Below are positions 16,053-25,469 of a stretch of DNA of 64,000 nucleotides, piece after piece. How positions within the stretch are numbered: position 1 is the stretch's first letter; each line of letters starts with the position of its first letter. Source of the DNA: a bacterium (GTDB taxonomy: Bacteria > CAIWAD01); assembly GCA_030429345.1 (NCBI GenBank), contig JAUIFJ010000008.1:88728-152727 (forward strand), read 5' to 3'. The notes below the pieces were generated by a model. The model was given only the letters and a program-made list of their open reading frames with translations. It did not search any database and was not told the origin of the DNA. Position numbers and translations under genes: made by a program.

Positions 16053-17186
16053 ATGTCCCTTCGATCCTGCCTGCTGGCCCTGCTGGCGGCCTCCTCTGTT
16101 TCCGCCCAGACCGTCGAAACCGTGCTCAGCGGTCCCGAGGCCTTCGATGACGCTCTCAGCCTGGACGCCCAGGGCCGCCTCTACGGCTCCTACTACTACG
16201 GTCAGCGCATCACGCGCATCTTGCCGGACGGCTCGACGGAGCTGTTTCTGGACGGCCTCGGCAATCCCAACGGCACCGCCTTCGATCCGGAGGGCCGTCT
16301 GCTGGTCGCCGAGGCGGGAGGGGATCGGGTGTTGCGCGTGACGCAGGAGGGTGTCAGCGAAACGCTGATCGAGGGCCTCAACAACCCGGCCGGCGTGCTC
16401 CCTCTCGCCGATGGCAGCCTGCTCATCGCGCGCTATTCAAACAACAGAGTGGACATTCTCTACGCAGAGGAGGAAGAAACCGAACTCTGGCTCAGCCACC
16501 CGAGCATGAGCGGGCCTGTCGGCCTGAAGGCGGACACGGAAGGGAATGTATACATCGGCTGTTTCAACAACGGCAAGGTGCTCAAGCGCGACAGCGAGGG
16601 CGAGGTCACGGAGATCGGCGATGTGCCGGGCTACCTGGGCTTCCTGGAGATCGTCGGGGACTTCGTCTACGCGACGGCTTTCCAGGAGCACCAGATCTAC
16701 CGGATGGCCCTCGACGGCAGCGGACAGGAAGTCTGGGCGGGAAGCGGGAGTTCCGGGCAGATCGACGGCCCGCTGGCGGAGGCGCGCTTCGACGGGCCCA
16801 ACGGCATCCTGGCCAGCGCGAGCGGGGACACGCTCTGGATCACGGACCACAACAGCCGGGCGCTGAGGCGCATTGTCGGCGTGCTCGAGGGCACCGGCTT
16901 GTCGCAGGGCCCGGAACGTCCCTCGTTCTTCGAACTGGGTGCCCCCTATCCCAATCCCTTCAACCCGCGGGCGCTGCTGCCGCTCCAGCTGCACCGCGAG
17001 GCGACGGTGCGCCTGGCTCTCTTTGATCTGCGTGGTGCGCGAGTGGGGTCCGAGGCGGTCTTCCGCCTGGGAGCCGGGGAACACCTGTTGCCGCTCGAGG
17101 CGCAGGACCTGGCCAGCGGGGCCTATTTCCTGCGCCTGCAGGCCGGCGATGACCAGGCCAGTCGCCGTATCACACTGCTTCGCTAG
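16053..17186 (+). CDS. Secreted NHL/SMP-30-like beta-propeller with type IX-like sorting domain
   Basis: The ATG at 16053 follows an AAGGAAG site and gives a clean signal peptide (SCLLALLAASSVSAQ); the frame is open far upstream, but that part is only a shadow of the preceding gene. The mature protein, about 358 residues, has six-bladed-propeller repeats (LDAQGRLYGSYY, FDPEGRLLVAEAGGDRVLR, NVYIGCFNNGKVLKR, DTLWITDHNSRALRRI). It ends with a FlgD-Ig-like sorting domain starting at APYPNPFNPRALLPLQL and closing with SRRITLLR. Such propellers often bind or hydrolyse small ligands, but no catalytic metal site was identified. The last 17 bases overlap the 3' end of the convergent mannosidase gene. 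Confidence 0.8.
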   Translation: MSLRSCLLALLAASSVSAQTVETVLSGPEAFDDALSLDAQGRLYGSYYYGQRITRILPDGSTELFLDGLGNPNGTAFDPEGRLLVAEAGGDRVLRVTQEGVSETLIEGLNNPAGVLPLADGSLLIARYSNNRVDILYAEEEETELWLSHPSMSGPVGLKADTEGNVYIGCFNNGKVLKRDSEGEVTEIGDVPGYLGFLEIVGDFVYATAFQEHQIYRMALDGSGQEVWAGSGSSGQIDGPLAEARFDGPNGILASASGDTLWITDHNSRALRRIVGVLEGTGLSQGPERPSFFELGAPYPNPFNPRALLPLQLHREATVRLALFDLRGARVGSEAVFRLGAGEHLLPLEAQDLASGAYFLRLQAGDDQASRRITLLR

Positions 17187-19953
17187 AAGCGAAGACCACT
17201 TCCAGTCCCAGCACCTTGTGGCTGCCAAAACGGAGCTCGATGCTGTCCTTCGCCGTGAGTGACAGCTCCTCCTGCCGCTCCTCGATCAGGTTCGTGATCC
17301 AGGCCTTGGCCAGCGGGCGGCCGAAACGAAGGCGGACCGGGGCTACCGCCGAGCCCGTGTTCCACAGGCGGATCACCAGGCTGTCCCGTTCCTCGTGGAC
17401 CTTCAGCGCCGAAGGCAACACGCCCGCCCCTTCCAGTTCCAGCAGGCCGGCACCCGCCGCCGCTCCGGCGCAGACCCCCTGGCGCAGCTGCAGGGGGGCG
17501 CGATAGGCCATAGAACACCTGGCGGCTTCCACGACCGGCGAGTCCCCCTGCAGGCACTGCAGGGCATAGCGGAAAGTGTGCTCGCCCGCGCACTGGGCCT
17601 CCGGGGTCGGCAGCGTGGGGCCCGCGTTGCAGTTGCGGCGCGTCGGGAAATCGTCGCGGCTCAGCCAGCCGACGGCTCGCAGGAGAGTCAGCGCCATCCC
17701 CGCTCCCTGGCCCTCGTCCAGCGGCGCGATCTCCGGCAGGCCGCGGTTGTATACCGCCAGGCCACGGCCTTCCTGATGGAGGAAACTATAGCCCTGCTGC
17801 GGCAAGGTGCCGGGGTGGGGCTGCTCCCAGTGCTCGCTGGCCGGTGTGCGCAAGGGCCGTGCGTGCACCATGAACTGCCCCTCGCTGTGGATCGTCGTGC
17901 AGGGAAGGTCGGTGCGGAAGAGGGCGCGATAGCGGATGTCCTCGGCGCGGTTGTCCAGCGTGGTCTCGACACGCAGCAGTGGATCGCCGTCGCGCAGACT
18001 CAGGCGCACACGCACCGGAAGCTCGACGAGCTCCTCGCTGCGGGTCTTGCGGTCCTTGCCGATCCTCTTCGGGACCGGCCAGTGGAAGCGGGCTTCCAGG
18101 CGCGCTTCCAGGCCCCCGGCATCCAGCACCTCCACCTGGCCCTCGAGGCCGTCGCTCGTGCCGCAGAAACCTTCGGCGGCGGGGCTGTAGTCGTACTCGT
18201 CGCCGACATCCTCCTGCTGCTCGAGCAGGTGGAGATCCTGGTATTCCTTGCCGCCCTGCTTGTCCAGCAGGTCGAAACTGCCGTTGCCGTGCAGTGTCAC
18301 ACGCAGGTACCCGTTCTCGAGGACCCGGCCTTCCGCCCGGGCCGTACCGATCCGCTCCCTGCAGCTGGAATCGCCCTCCCCGGCCGGCAGCAGGCGATAG
18401 CCCTTGTGCCCCAGTCCGGGAAGATCCGTGGCCCTGAAGCGGATCAGGCAGAACTGGTCCGCCTTGTCCTCCGGGTCCCCGCTGCGGCGGATGCGTTCGC
18501 CCATCGCATGGAGATAGGTGTCACGCAGCTTCAGCTGTTCTTCGGTATGCAGTTCGGCGCGGTAGTCGATGCCCCAGAAACGCTCCTGCCAATGACGCTC
18601 GACCAGCTCGAAGGGCACGGCCTTCCCGGCCTCGTCCTCCAGGCGCATCCGGTCAATATGAGGCTGGCCCGGCAGCAGGATCACCATTCGTGTGACAACC
18701 TCGTCGCGCCGCCAGGGCAGGCTGTTGGTCACCGCCAGGCGTGTGTGCGTGTCGTCCGCGTGTGCGGGCGCGAAGAAGGGCTGCAGGTCGCGCAGGATGC
18801 GATGCAGCTGCTGCTCGCAGGCCTCCTGGACCTCCGAGAAGCGGGCCATCATCTCGCGGTGCACGCGGTCAGTCGAGCACCCGCAGATGCTGTCGTGGGG
18901 GTGGTTCTCCATCAGCCTGCGCCAGGCCCAGCGCAGCACGCCGCGCGGGGCGGGCAGGCCATGCAGGAAATGCGCCATGGCGCTGAGCGGTTCCAGGCGC
19001 TGTTCGAGCAGGGTCTGCAGTTCCTCGTTGGCCTGCTTGATGTACATTCTCGCCGACCAGACGCCGCTGAGGATGTGATGTGTCACGCCACCCAGCAGTT
19101 CTCCCCGGTGCAGGGGCAGCTCCGCCCCCTGGGCCTGCAGGTCCGCGAGGAACTGCCGATGGCTGCCGGAGCGGAACTCGACCTGCGGAAAGGCCTCGCG
19201 CAGGGCGGCGAGCACGCGTCCGAAGTCGCGCTGGGGCGGGAAATGGTCGCAACCGTTGTTGAGCAGCCAGACGCCGGCCCTGCCCCGCTCGGACAGTTTC
19301 CCGAGCAGAGCACCGATCTTCTCCACCGCCAGCTCCGTGTCGACGCGTCGCGGCGTGTGCGCTTCCCAGATTTCCGGCACGCCCAGGCCGGCGGCGTTGC
19401 AGTAGCCTTCTTCCTGGCAGATGGCGAGCACCTCGCTGCCGTCCGGAGCCTGCCAGCGGTACTCGCTTCCCATGGCCCGGCTGGCGTCGTCGTTTCCGCG
19501 CGTGTAGACGAAACTGTCCAGTCCGGCACCACGCAGCAGCTGCGGCACCTGGGCCAGGTGCCCGAAGGAGTCGGGCATGTAGCCCACATCGGCCCTGCCG
19601 CCCAGGGAGTCGCAGATCTGGCGGCCGGCCAGCAGGTTGCGCAGGGTGGCTTCCCCGCTGACCAGGAACTCGTCGGGCAGGATGTACCACGGTCCAATGG
19701 AAAGCCTTCCTCCGCGAACGTGATCCAAAACGCGGCGGCGGTCCTCCGGCCGGAACTCCAGGTGGTCCCGCAGGGCGATGGCCTGGCCGTCGAGCACGAA
19801 ATGCTCCATTTCCCCCTTGTCGAGCGCGTCCAGCACCTCCCCGACGACGCGCGCCAGGTCGACACGGAAACGCCCCACGCTCAGGTACCACTCGCGGTCC
19901 CAGTGGGTGTGGCTGACCAGCCAGGCACGGCCCTTCGGCTTGCCGGTACTCAT
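17170..19953 (-). CDS. Glycoside hydrolase family 38 alpha-mannosidase
   Basis: A 927-residue cytoplasmic-type GH38 enzyme without signal peptide. The N-terminal catalytic domain opens with the zinc-binding HTHWDREW (residues 15-22). GYMPDSFGH near residue 122 carries the expected Asp nucleophile, and ENHPHDSICGCSTDRVHREM near 350 carries further zinc and substrate ligands. The rest is the beta-sandwich-rich C-terminal region of the family. It releases alpha-linked mannose. Its ATG overlaps the symporter stop by 4 bases, so it is the last gene of a CBM9-like / symporter / mannosidase unit. Imported alpha-mannosides are the likely substrates. Confidence 0.9.
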   Translation of the reverse strand: MSTGKPKGRAWLVSHTHWDREWYLSVGRFRVDLARVVGEVLDALDKGEMEHFVLDGQAIALRDHLEFRPEDRRRVLDHVRGGRLSIGPWYILPDEFLVSGEATLRNLLAGRQICDSLGGRADVGYMPDSFGHLAQVPQLLRGAGLDSFVYTRGNDDASRAMGSEYRWQAPDGSEVLAICQEEGYCNAAGLGVPEIWEAHTPRRVDTELAVEKIGALLGKLSERGRAGVWLLNNGCDHFPPQRDFGRVLAALREAFPQVEFRSGSHRQFLADLQAQGAELPLHRGELLGGVTHHILSGVWSARMYIKQANEELQTLLEQRLEPLSAMAHFLHGLPAPRGVLRWAWRRLMENHPHDSICGCSTDRVHREMMARFSEVQEACEQQLHRILRDLQPFFAPAHADDTHTRLAVTNSLPWRRDEVVTRMVILLPGQPHIDRMRLEDEAGKAVPFELVERHWQERFWGIDYRAELHTEEQLKLRDTYLHAMGERIRRSGDPEDKADQFCLIRFRATDLPGLGHKGYRLLPAGEGDSSCRERIGTARAEGRVLENGYLRVTLHGNGSFDLLDKQGGKEYQDLHLLEQQEDVGDEYDYSPAAEGFCGTSDGLEGQVEVLDAGGLEARLEARFHWPVPKRIGKDRKTRSEELVELPVRVRLSLRDGDPLLRVETTLDNRAEDIRYRALFRTDLPCTTIHSEGQFMVHARPLRTPASEHWEQPHPGTLPQQGYSFLHQEGRGLAVYNRGLPEIAPLDEGQGAGMALTLLRAVGWLSRDDFPTRRNCNAGPTLPTPEAQCAGEHTFRYALQCLQGDSPVVEAARCSMAYRAPLQLRQGVCAGAAAGAGLLELEGAGVLPSALKVHEERDSLVIRLWNTGSAVAPVRLRFGRPLAKAWITNLIEERQEELSLTAKDSIELRFGSHKVLGLEVVFASSEAV

Positions 19954-21890
19954 TGCCTGTCCTCCTGTCTCACAATGCCGTCGTCAAGCACGTCGCGCCG
20001 GCTGGCGCCGAGCCGGGCGAACATGCGCTTCAGGTCCCCCAGCCCGCCGACGGTGAACCAGACCAGCACGCTGGCCGAGACCACGGCGTAGAGCCCGATG
20101 TAGACTTTCCAGAACGCCATCCATTCGGCGTCGCTCACGTCGCGGCTCAGGTTGATGATCGTGCCCACCCCGAAGATCGCTCCCCAGAGCAGGGTCCAGG
20201 CGTAGGTCAGCAGGTAGAGCGCGCGATCCCGTCGACTGAATTCACGGCCCATGCCGAAGACGCGCCAGCCACGCGAGGGGTTTGCGCGCTCGATTTTCGT
20301 CTCGTCGGGCAGGGCCCATTTGCCGCGGTGCAGCAGCCGGTCCAGGTCGAAGACCTTGCGCGGCCCGAGCAGCGAGACGAGCACATAGAGGATGCTGCTG
20401 CCGAACATGGAGAGCATCCAGAACTGCTGGCCGTTGACCGGGAAATCGGGATTGAACTGGCGGATCACGATCCCGCCGACCGCCACGCTGCTGCCGGTAA
20501 TCATCGCTGTCCAGGCAGCTGCCGTCGTGCCGCGCTTCCAATAGAGTCCGCCAATGATCACGGCCCCCGATCCGCCGGCGAAAATCGCCCCCGTGATGGC
20601 GAAGAACATGGCGATGTACTCGCTGGGCCGGAACCAGAGGCTGAAGAAATAGATGAACACGGCTACCGCGAAGATCGACAGGCGCAGCAGCAGCAAGTGG
20701 GTCTTCGGCTTGAGCGGCTCCTTCTTCCTGCGGAAGGGAAGGATCACGTCCTGGACCAGGATGCTGCCCCAGGAATGCAGGTAGGTGTCGTGCGTGCTGA
20801 CGAAGGCGGCCAGCATCACGGCGGCGAAAGCGCCCAGCAGGCCGGCAGGCAGCAGTTCGACCAGGACCAGCGGCACGCGTAGCTGGCTTTCGATGGCGCC
20901 GGGTTCCAGCGCCGCCAGCTTGCCGTCGACCACAGACCGGATGCCCTCGTAGGCTCCGTGATGCATCACCATGAAGGCGACGATCGGCACCAGCAGCAGG
21001 GCCGTCGACTGGCCCAGGCCGCGCCAGGTGCCGAGCACGCCGCCCATCTTGGCCTCGTGGGCACTGGTCGCGCTGGCATTGTAGCCCTGTGTGCCCTGCC
21101 AGGACATGGCTCCGTAGATCACGCCGAAGACACCGATCAGGAAATAGCCCAGGTTGAAGTCCTCCATGTGGGAGGTCTTGAAGGGGTTGATCTTGGAAGC
21201 CTGCTCGGGAGCCATCGCCATCGCTTCCGCCATGTGCTGCCAGTCCAGGCCGACAAGCACATAAAGCAGCAGCAGCACGAAGACCAGGTTGACGAAGACG
21301 CCCTGGATGAAGTCGCTGATGATGATCGCCACCTGGCCGCCGCTGTAGACGAAATAAAGCGCGATGCCCAGCAGGCAGGCCATCAGAGCGGGATAGGTGC
21401 CGATCGTGATCCCGAGTACATCGAAAGAGAGCGGCAGGCCGCAGAAGTGGATGAAGAAGCGCGCGCCGACGCTGGGAAAGATGCCGAAGTTGACCAGGCC
21501 GGCGGCGAAGGCGATCAGACCGGCGAAGACGCGGAAGCCGCGGCTGTAGCGCGCTTCCAGGAACTGGCTCAGGGTCAGTGCCCGCGTCTGGCGGAAGCGG
21601 TAGTTGACCCAGCCGCTCACGGTGAGCACGAGCATCACCAGGCCCATGGTGAAACCCCACCAGGTCTGGGTGAAGCCGGCCTCGTAGTTCATCTCCAGTT
21701 GGCTGACGATCGTGATCGCGCCCAGCGCCGCCACACCGCTGCTCAGGCTGAGGATATATCGTCCCGCGCTGCGCCCCGCGGCGAGGAAGTCGGCCACACC
21801 CTGCATGTGGCGCTTGCTGATCTGTACTCCGCCGAACATCAAGAGGGCGATGAAGGCCACGATGGTCCAGTCGATCAGGCCCAGGTTCAT
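19950..21890 (-). CDS. Sodium:solute symporter (SSS family)
   Basis: A 646-residue integral membrane protein with about 13-14 hydrophobic helices. The start at 21890 (MNLGLIDWTIVAFIALLMFG) is taken because it overlaps the upstream stop by 4 bases and begins at the first helix; an upstream in-frame ATG at 21971 would add an unlikely Arg/Pro-rich leader. SSS features include KRHMQGVADFLAAGRSAG after helix 1 and the helix-2 segment SLSSGVAALGAITIV. Between a CBM9-like protein and an alpha-mannosidase, it probably imports a mannose-containing sugar with sodium. Substrate assigned by context only. Confidence 0.88.
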   Translation of the reverse strand: MNLGLIDWTIVAFIALLMFGGVQISKRHMQGVADFLAAGRSAGRYILSLSSGVAALGAITIVSQLEMNYEAGFTQTWWGFTMGLVMLVLTVSGWVNYRFRQTRALTLSQFLEARYSRGFRVFAGLIAFAAGLVNFGIFPSVGARFFIHFCGLPLSFDVLGITIGTYPALMACLLGIALYFVYSGGQVAIIISDFIQGVFVNLVFVLLLLYVLVGLDWQHMAEAMAMAPEQASKINPFKTSHMEDFNLGYFLIGVFGVIYGAMSWQGTQGYNASATSAHEAKMGGVLGTWRGLGQSTALLLVPIVAFMVMHHGAYEGIRSVVDGKLAALEPGAIESQLRVPLVLVELLPAGLLGAFAAVMLAAFVSTHDTYLHSWGSILVQDVILPFRRKKEPLKPKTHLLLLRLSIFAVAVFIYFFSLWFRPSEYIAMFFAITGAIFAGGSGAVIIGGLYWKRGTTAAAWTAMITGSSVAVGGIVIRQFNPDFPVNGQQFWMLSMFGSSILYVLVSLLGPRKVFDLDRLLHRGKWALPDETKIERANPSRGWRVFGMGREFSRRDRALYLLTYAWTLLWGAIFGVGTIINLSRDVSDAEWMAFWKVYIGLYAVVSASVLVWFTVGGLGDLKRMFARLGASRRDVLDDGIVRQEDRQ

Positions 21891-22966
21891 CGCTGCACCC
21901 GGTAGAGAAAGCGGCCTTCGTGATCGATGCTGGATACCAGGCCGTGGCCGTAGTCCAGCGTCAGGCGCCAACCGGCAGGATCGATCCGGAATACAGGTTC
22001 CGCGATGAACCCGGTCTGCTCCGGCAGGAAATCGGCTGGATCACGAATCCAGTCCCCTTTCTCATGAGCCTTCTTCTGGAGATAGTAGAAGTACCACAGT
22101 CTCTGGCGCTCCCCGGGATGGGCTGACCCGTACTGCGATCGCGGCAGCTGCTCGGGATCGAGGATGAAGTACACATAGCCCCAGCGTTCGGGGTAGTGCA
22201 TGGCCACCAGGCCCTGGGGAGTCCAGACCCAGTTGTCCTCGGGCAGCTCCTCGCCGGACTGCGCATCGCGACGCTTGTGATACTCGCCGTCGATCTCATC
22301 CAGGTGATACTGCACGCGCGAGAAGTTCATGCGCCAGAACTCGTGGACTTCAGGAGGACCCGGGTGTGCGGCACACTCCTCGAGGACGCTCCAGGGCACG
22401 GCCAGCTCGACACTCCAGCCCTTGTCTACATCCGAGGGGTCGTTGAGCGTGCCATCCAGGTAGACCGCCGACTGCAGTCCGGGAATCCCCCAGGAATCGA
22501 TGGCCTGGCCGCCGTCGCGGTAGGGTTTCGTCAGCAGCAGGTCCCAGATGGTGCCGAGGGCGTTGATCTCCAGCTCGTAGTAGTTGTGCGTGTCCCCGTC
22601 GGGGTCGATGAAGAACTCGAAGTCGTTCTCGTGGTAGATCACCATGTCGTGTTCGTCGTAGGTCGCCCAGAGATGCGGTTCGTCCATCCAGGCGCCGATG
22701 TAGAGGCATTCTTCGTCCCAGAGCATCTTCATCCGCGTGTCTTGTCTCGGCATGGGGTGGCTGCTGCCGCGAATGTCTACAAAGTGATCGCTCCACTCGG
22801 CAGCCTGCCATGCCGGATCATCAAGGCGGCCGTCAACCAGGGGACCCTGGTCGACGAAGACACAGTGATACTCGCGCACGGAATCGTCCCCTTCCGGAAC
22901 GGGGAAGGCCTGCACACGACAAGCACTCCCGATGATGCACCAGGCTACAATCCCTTCGCGCAGCAT
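21887..22966 (-). CDS. Secreted carbohydrate-binding family-9-like protein
   Basis: A 359-residue protein. The ATG at 22966 is preceded by a strong AAGGAGG and followed by a hydrophobic leader (GIVAWCIIGSACRVQAF); the upstream in-frame ATG at 23062 is less likely. The body matches the CBM9-like fold seen in many FCB secreted proteins: VDGRLDDPAWQAAEWS, then MLWDEECLYIGAWMDEPHLW, ENDFEFFIDPDGDTHNYYE and KGWSVELAVPW, with a C-terminal tail LTLDYGHGLVSSIDHEGRF. No catalytic residues are evident. Its stop overlaps the symporter start, and it probably captures or presents sugars for uptake. Confidence 0.8.
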   Translation of the reverse strand: MLREGIVAWCIIGSACRVQAFPVPEGDDSVREYHCVFVDQGPLVDGRLDDPAWQAAEWSDHFVDIRGSSHPMPRQDTRMKMLWDEECLYIGAWMDEPHLWATYDEHDMVIYHENDFEFFIDPDGDTHNYYELEINALGTIWDLLLTKPYRDGGQAIDSWGIPGLQSAVYLDGTLNDPSDVDKGWSVELAVPWSVLEECAAHPGPPEVHEFWRMNFSRVQYHLDEIDGEYHKRRDAQSGEELPEDNWVWTPQGLVAMHYPERWGYVYFILDPEQLPRSQYGSAHPGERQRLWYFYYLQKKAHEKGDWIRDPADFLPEQTGFIAEPVFRIDPAGWRLTLDYGHGLVSSIDHEGRFLYRVQR

Positions 22967-23079
22967 CCAGCCTCCTTGATCGATCCAATCCCCGGGCAAC
23001 CAACCGCGGCTATTCGCTAGAACCCTGGTCCGGGACGGGAACCCATCTTCTTCACACTTCATACTTCATACTTCGTACT

Positions 23080-24000
23080 TCAGCCTTCATCCTTCATCGC
23101 CAGCTCCGCCAGGCCCAGGAAGGCTGCGTGGCTGCCCGGCAGCGCCGAGGTCCGCAGCTCGATCCGCCCGCGCATCACGGGCAGCAGGTGCGCTTCCAGA
23201 CTGGCGCGGGCCGGCTCCAGCAGCAGATCCCCGGCGTGCGACAGCCCCCCGCTGATCACGAAGGCCTGCGGATTCAGCACAAGCGCCACCTGGGCCAGGC
23301 CGCGCCCGAGGCGCGCGCCCGTGATACTCCAGCACTCCAGGGCTCCGCGGTCCCCGGCGCGCGCCCGTGTTTCCAGCTCCCTGCCGCCGGGCTCGCCGGG
23401 CAGTCCCAGTTCGCGCGCCGTGATCCGGATGCCTGTGGCGCTGACATAGCGTTCCAGGCAGCCTTTCGCCCCGCAGCCGCAGGGGCGTCCTCCCGCCTCC
23501 AGTTCCAGGTGGCCCAGTTCTCCGGCGAAGCCCTGCGCCCCCTGCTGCAACACGCCGCCGGCAATGATGCCGCCGCCGACACCCGTGCCCAGGGTCAGCT
23601 GCACGAAATCGCACAGGCCCTTGCCCGCTCCATGGGTCGCTTCGCCCCAGGCCGCGGCGCTGGCATCGTTGCAGACCGTGAGACAGGGAGCGGGATCCGC
23701 CAGGGACAGGAGCAGCTGCTCCAGGTCGACCGTTCCCCAGGGCAGGTTCGGCGGTTCGACAATGCGGCGTGTCAGGGGATCGCCATTGGGGGCGCCGATG
23801 GCCAGGCGAGCGGGAAGGGGGCCCTGCCCACGCGCCCAGTCCAGGCAGCGGGCAAGCAGGGCCGCCGGCCCTTCCCCCGATCGGGTCTCGAGACTGTGTT
23901 CCGAAAGGACGCTGCGCCCGGCGTCGAGCAGGGCGAGGGCCGTGTTCGTGCCGCCCAGGTCCAGGGCCAGCAGCGCGGCCTCGCGGGAGGAGTCCGGCAC
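23080..24000 (-). CDS. ROK-family sugar kinase / glucokinase-like protein
   Basis: A 306-residue ROK protein starting at the GTG at 24000, whose first base is also the last base of the preceding TAG stop. The phosphate-1 motif ALDLGGTNTALALLD lies near residue 12, the phosphate-2 segment TLGTGVGGGIIAGG near 125, ELGHLELEAGG near 150, and the zinc-binding cluster CGCGAKGCLE near 163, the diagnostic ROK signature. The catalytic Asp is in VCNDASAAAWGE. There is no N-terminal helix-turn-helix, so it is a kinase and not a ROK repressor. Placed after a GH130 phosphorylase, it probably phosphorylates the mannose or glucose released. Confidence 0.88.
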   Translation of the reverse strand: MPDSSREAALLALDLGGTNTALALLDAGRSVLSEHSLETRSGEGPAALLARCLDWARGQGPLPARLAIGAPNGDPLTRRIVEPPNLPWGTVDLEQLLLSLADPAPCLTVCNDASAAAWGEATHGAGKGLCDFVQLTLGTGVGGGIIAGGVLQQGAQGFAGELGHLELEAGGRPCGCGAKGCLERYVSATGIRITARELGLPGEPGGRELETRARAGDRGALECWSITGARLGRGLAQVALVLNPQAFVISGGLSHAGDLLLEPARASLEAHLLPVMRGRIELRTSALPGSHAAFLGLAELAMKDEG

Positions 24001-24971
24001 TAGACGGCCCTGCAGGCGTCGAGCAGTTCGCGGACCGTGGCCTCGGCCATGCAGACCCGCGTGTCGGCGGCGCCGTAATACACCCGGACGATGGCCGTGT
24101 CCGGGGCCGGCTCGCCCTCTACCTGGTCCGACACGGTCCAGGCGGTGGGAAAGACGACATTGGGCACCTGTCCCGTCTGCTCGTAGGAGAAACGCGGCTC
24201 GAGAATGTTCTGCCTCGAGCGGAAAAGAAGGCGGGAAGGGTCCTGCGCGTCCAGCAGGGCCAGGCCGGCCTGGTAAACGCCGGCAGCGCCGAAGTGGGTC
24301 GCGACACCGTGATACAGCAACAGCCAGCCTTCGGAGGTCAGCAGGGGCGGGGGACCGGCGCCGATGCGCTCGTCCCAGAAATGGGGCCGCCCGCGCAGCA
24401 GCTCGCCTTCCCTGCGCCAGTCCTGCAGATCCTCCGAGCTGCGGGCCACGATGCGGTCCCCGCTGGCAGGCTCGCCCGGCGCGCGGGTCGTATTGGGCCG
24501 ATCCAGCATCCAGTAGCGCCCTCCCGGCCGCCCGGGGAAGAGCACCGAATTGCGCGCGGGCTCCTCGTCGAAGAGACGCAGCAGCTGCAGGGAATCCCGG
24601 GTCGTCCATTCGAAGAGGCCCGTGTGACAGGCCTGCTCCATGTCCAGGGCCAGGAAGACGAAGAGGCGTCCCTCGAGGGCCGTGATCCGCGGATCATAAC
24701 CATGGAAGACCTTGCGCCCTTCCAGGCCCAGCAGGCGCACCGGTTCCGGGTCCACGTGGAACTGGGAGCGGCTGCCCTGGGTCGCGTGCAGGAGCCAGGT
24801 GCGGCGGCCCCGGTCCTGGACGCGCAGCAGCAGGTGCAGCGTGTCGTCCACCAGCACCGCGCCGGGATTGAAGACCGCGCTGGGATCGAAGAGCGGGGAG
24901 TCGGAAGGCAGCTGCAGGTCGTCGGGACGCAGCAGCGGGTTGTCGGGAAAGCGGCGCAGCTGGGAAAGCAT
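24000..24971 (-). CDS. GH130-family beta-mannoside phosphorylase
   Basis: A 323-residue five-bladed propeller enzyme of GH130, which splits beta-mannosidic bonds with phosphate to give mannose 1-phosphate. Seen in the sequence: the N-terminal PLLRPDD, FNPGAVLVDDTLHLLLRVQDR near residue 35, the YDPRITALEGRLFVFLAL segment carrying the catalytic Asp near residue 92, and YHGVATHFGAAGVYQAGLAL near 220 followed by VPNVVFPTAW near 272. The start follows a good GGAGGTG. It is coupled to the ROK kinase and lies upstream of a mannosidase operon, giving both beta- and alpha-mannoside activities. Mannosyl-glucose versus mannosyl-GlcNAc specificity is not resolvable. Confidence 0.85.
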   Translation of the reverse strand: MLSQLRRFPDNPLLRPDDLQLPSDSPLFDPSAVFNPGAVLVDDTLHLLLRVQDRGRRTWLLHATQGSRSQFHVDPEPVRLLGLEGRKVFHGYDPRITALEGRLFVFLALDMEQACHTGLFEWTTRDSLQLLRLFDEEPARNSVLFPGRPGGRYWMLDRPNTTRAPGEPASGDRIVARSSEDLQDWRREGELLRGRPHFWDERIGAGPPPLLTSEGWLLLYHGVATHFGAAGVYQAGLALLDAQDPSRLLFRSRQNILEPRFSYEQTGQVPNVVFPTAWTVSDQVEGEPAPDTAIVRVYYGAADTRVCMAEATVRELLDACRAV

Positions 24972-24989
24972 CGCACCTCCAGTATTGGA

Positions 24990-25469
24990 TCACAGGGGGC
25001 GGCGCAGCCTTTCCACCGCCGGGGCGTAGAGTCGGCAGAGTTCCTCGGCCAGGTCGCGCTCGGCCTCGCCGAAGCGGGCCACACGATGGCTGTCCACGTC
25101 GAGCTGTCCGATGACGGCTCCTTCGTGGAACACGGGAACGACGAGTTCGGAACGGACGGCGTCGCCGCAGGAGAGATAGTTCTCTTCCTGTCGCACATCG
25201 AGCACGACGATGCTCTCCTCCCGTTCGGCGGCCAGTCCGCAGATGCCGCGGCCGAAGGGGATCCGGCGGTGGTCGGTAGCGGCGCCGGCGAAGGGGCCGA
25301 GCACGAGTTCCCGGGGCGAGGCGGGATCGACCAGGTACCAGCCGACCCAGTCCCAGCCCTCCAGGCGCTCGCGCAACAGGGACACGATACGCTCCGCCGC
25401 CCTCTCCGGATCCGCGGCCAGCAGCTCGCGGGCCGAACGGCGAAGGGCCTCGAATTCAGGGCCTGCCAT
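24990..25469 (-). CDS. GAF-domain protein of the free methionine-(R)-sulfoxide reductase family
   Basis: A 159-residue single-GAF protein that fits fRMsr (MsrC/YebR): DWVGWYLVD, LVLGPFAG, RIPFGRGICGLA and YLSCGDAVRSELVVPVFHEG match the family along its length. The family normally has three conserved cysteines. Here those in GICG and YLSC are present, but the one just before RIP (the position of E. coli Cys84) is replaced in AATDHRRIP. The enzyme may therefore rely on two cysteines or have changed role. It begins directly after the OsmC stop, and both proteins belong to oxidative-stress repair. Confidence 0.75.
   Translation of the reverse strand: MAGPEFEALRRSARELLAADPERAAERIVSLLRERLEGWDWVGWYLVDPASPRELVLGPFAGAATDHRRIPFGRGICGLAAEREESIVVLDVRQEENYLSCGDAVRSELVVPVFHEGAVIGQLDVDSHRVARFGEAERDLAEELCRLYAPAVERLRRPL

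Noticed and set aside
13353-17186. A 1277-residue open frame covering the fusion gene and the propeller gene
   Set aside because: Its first 900 residues are an Arg/Pro/Ala-rich shadow in another frame of the hydrolase-DedA-ATP-grasp gene; only the part from 16053 is real.
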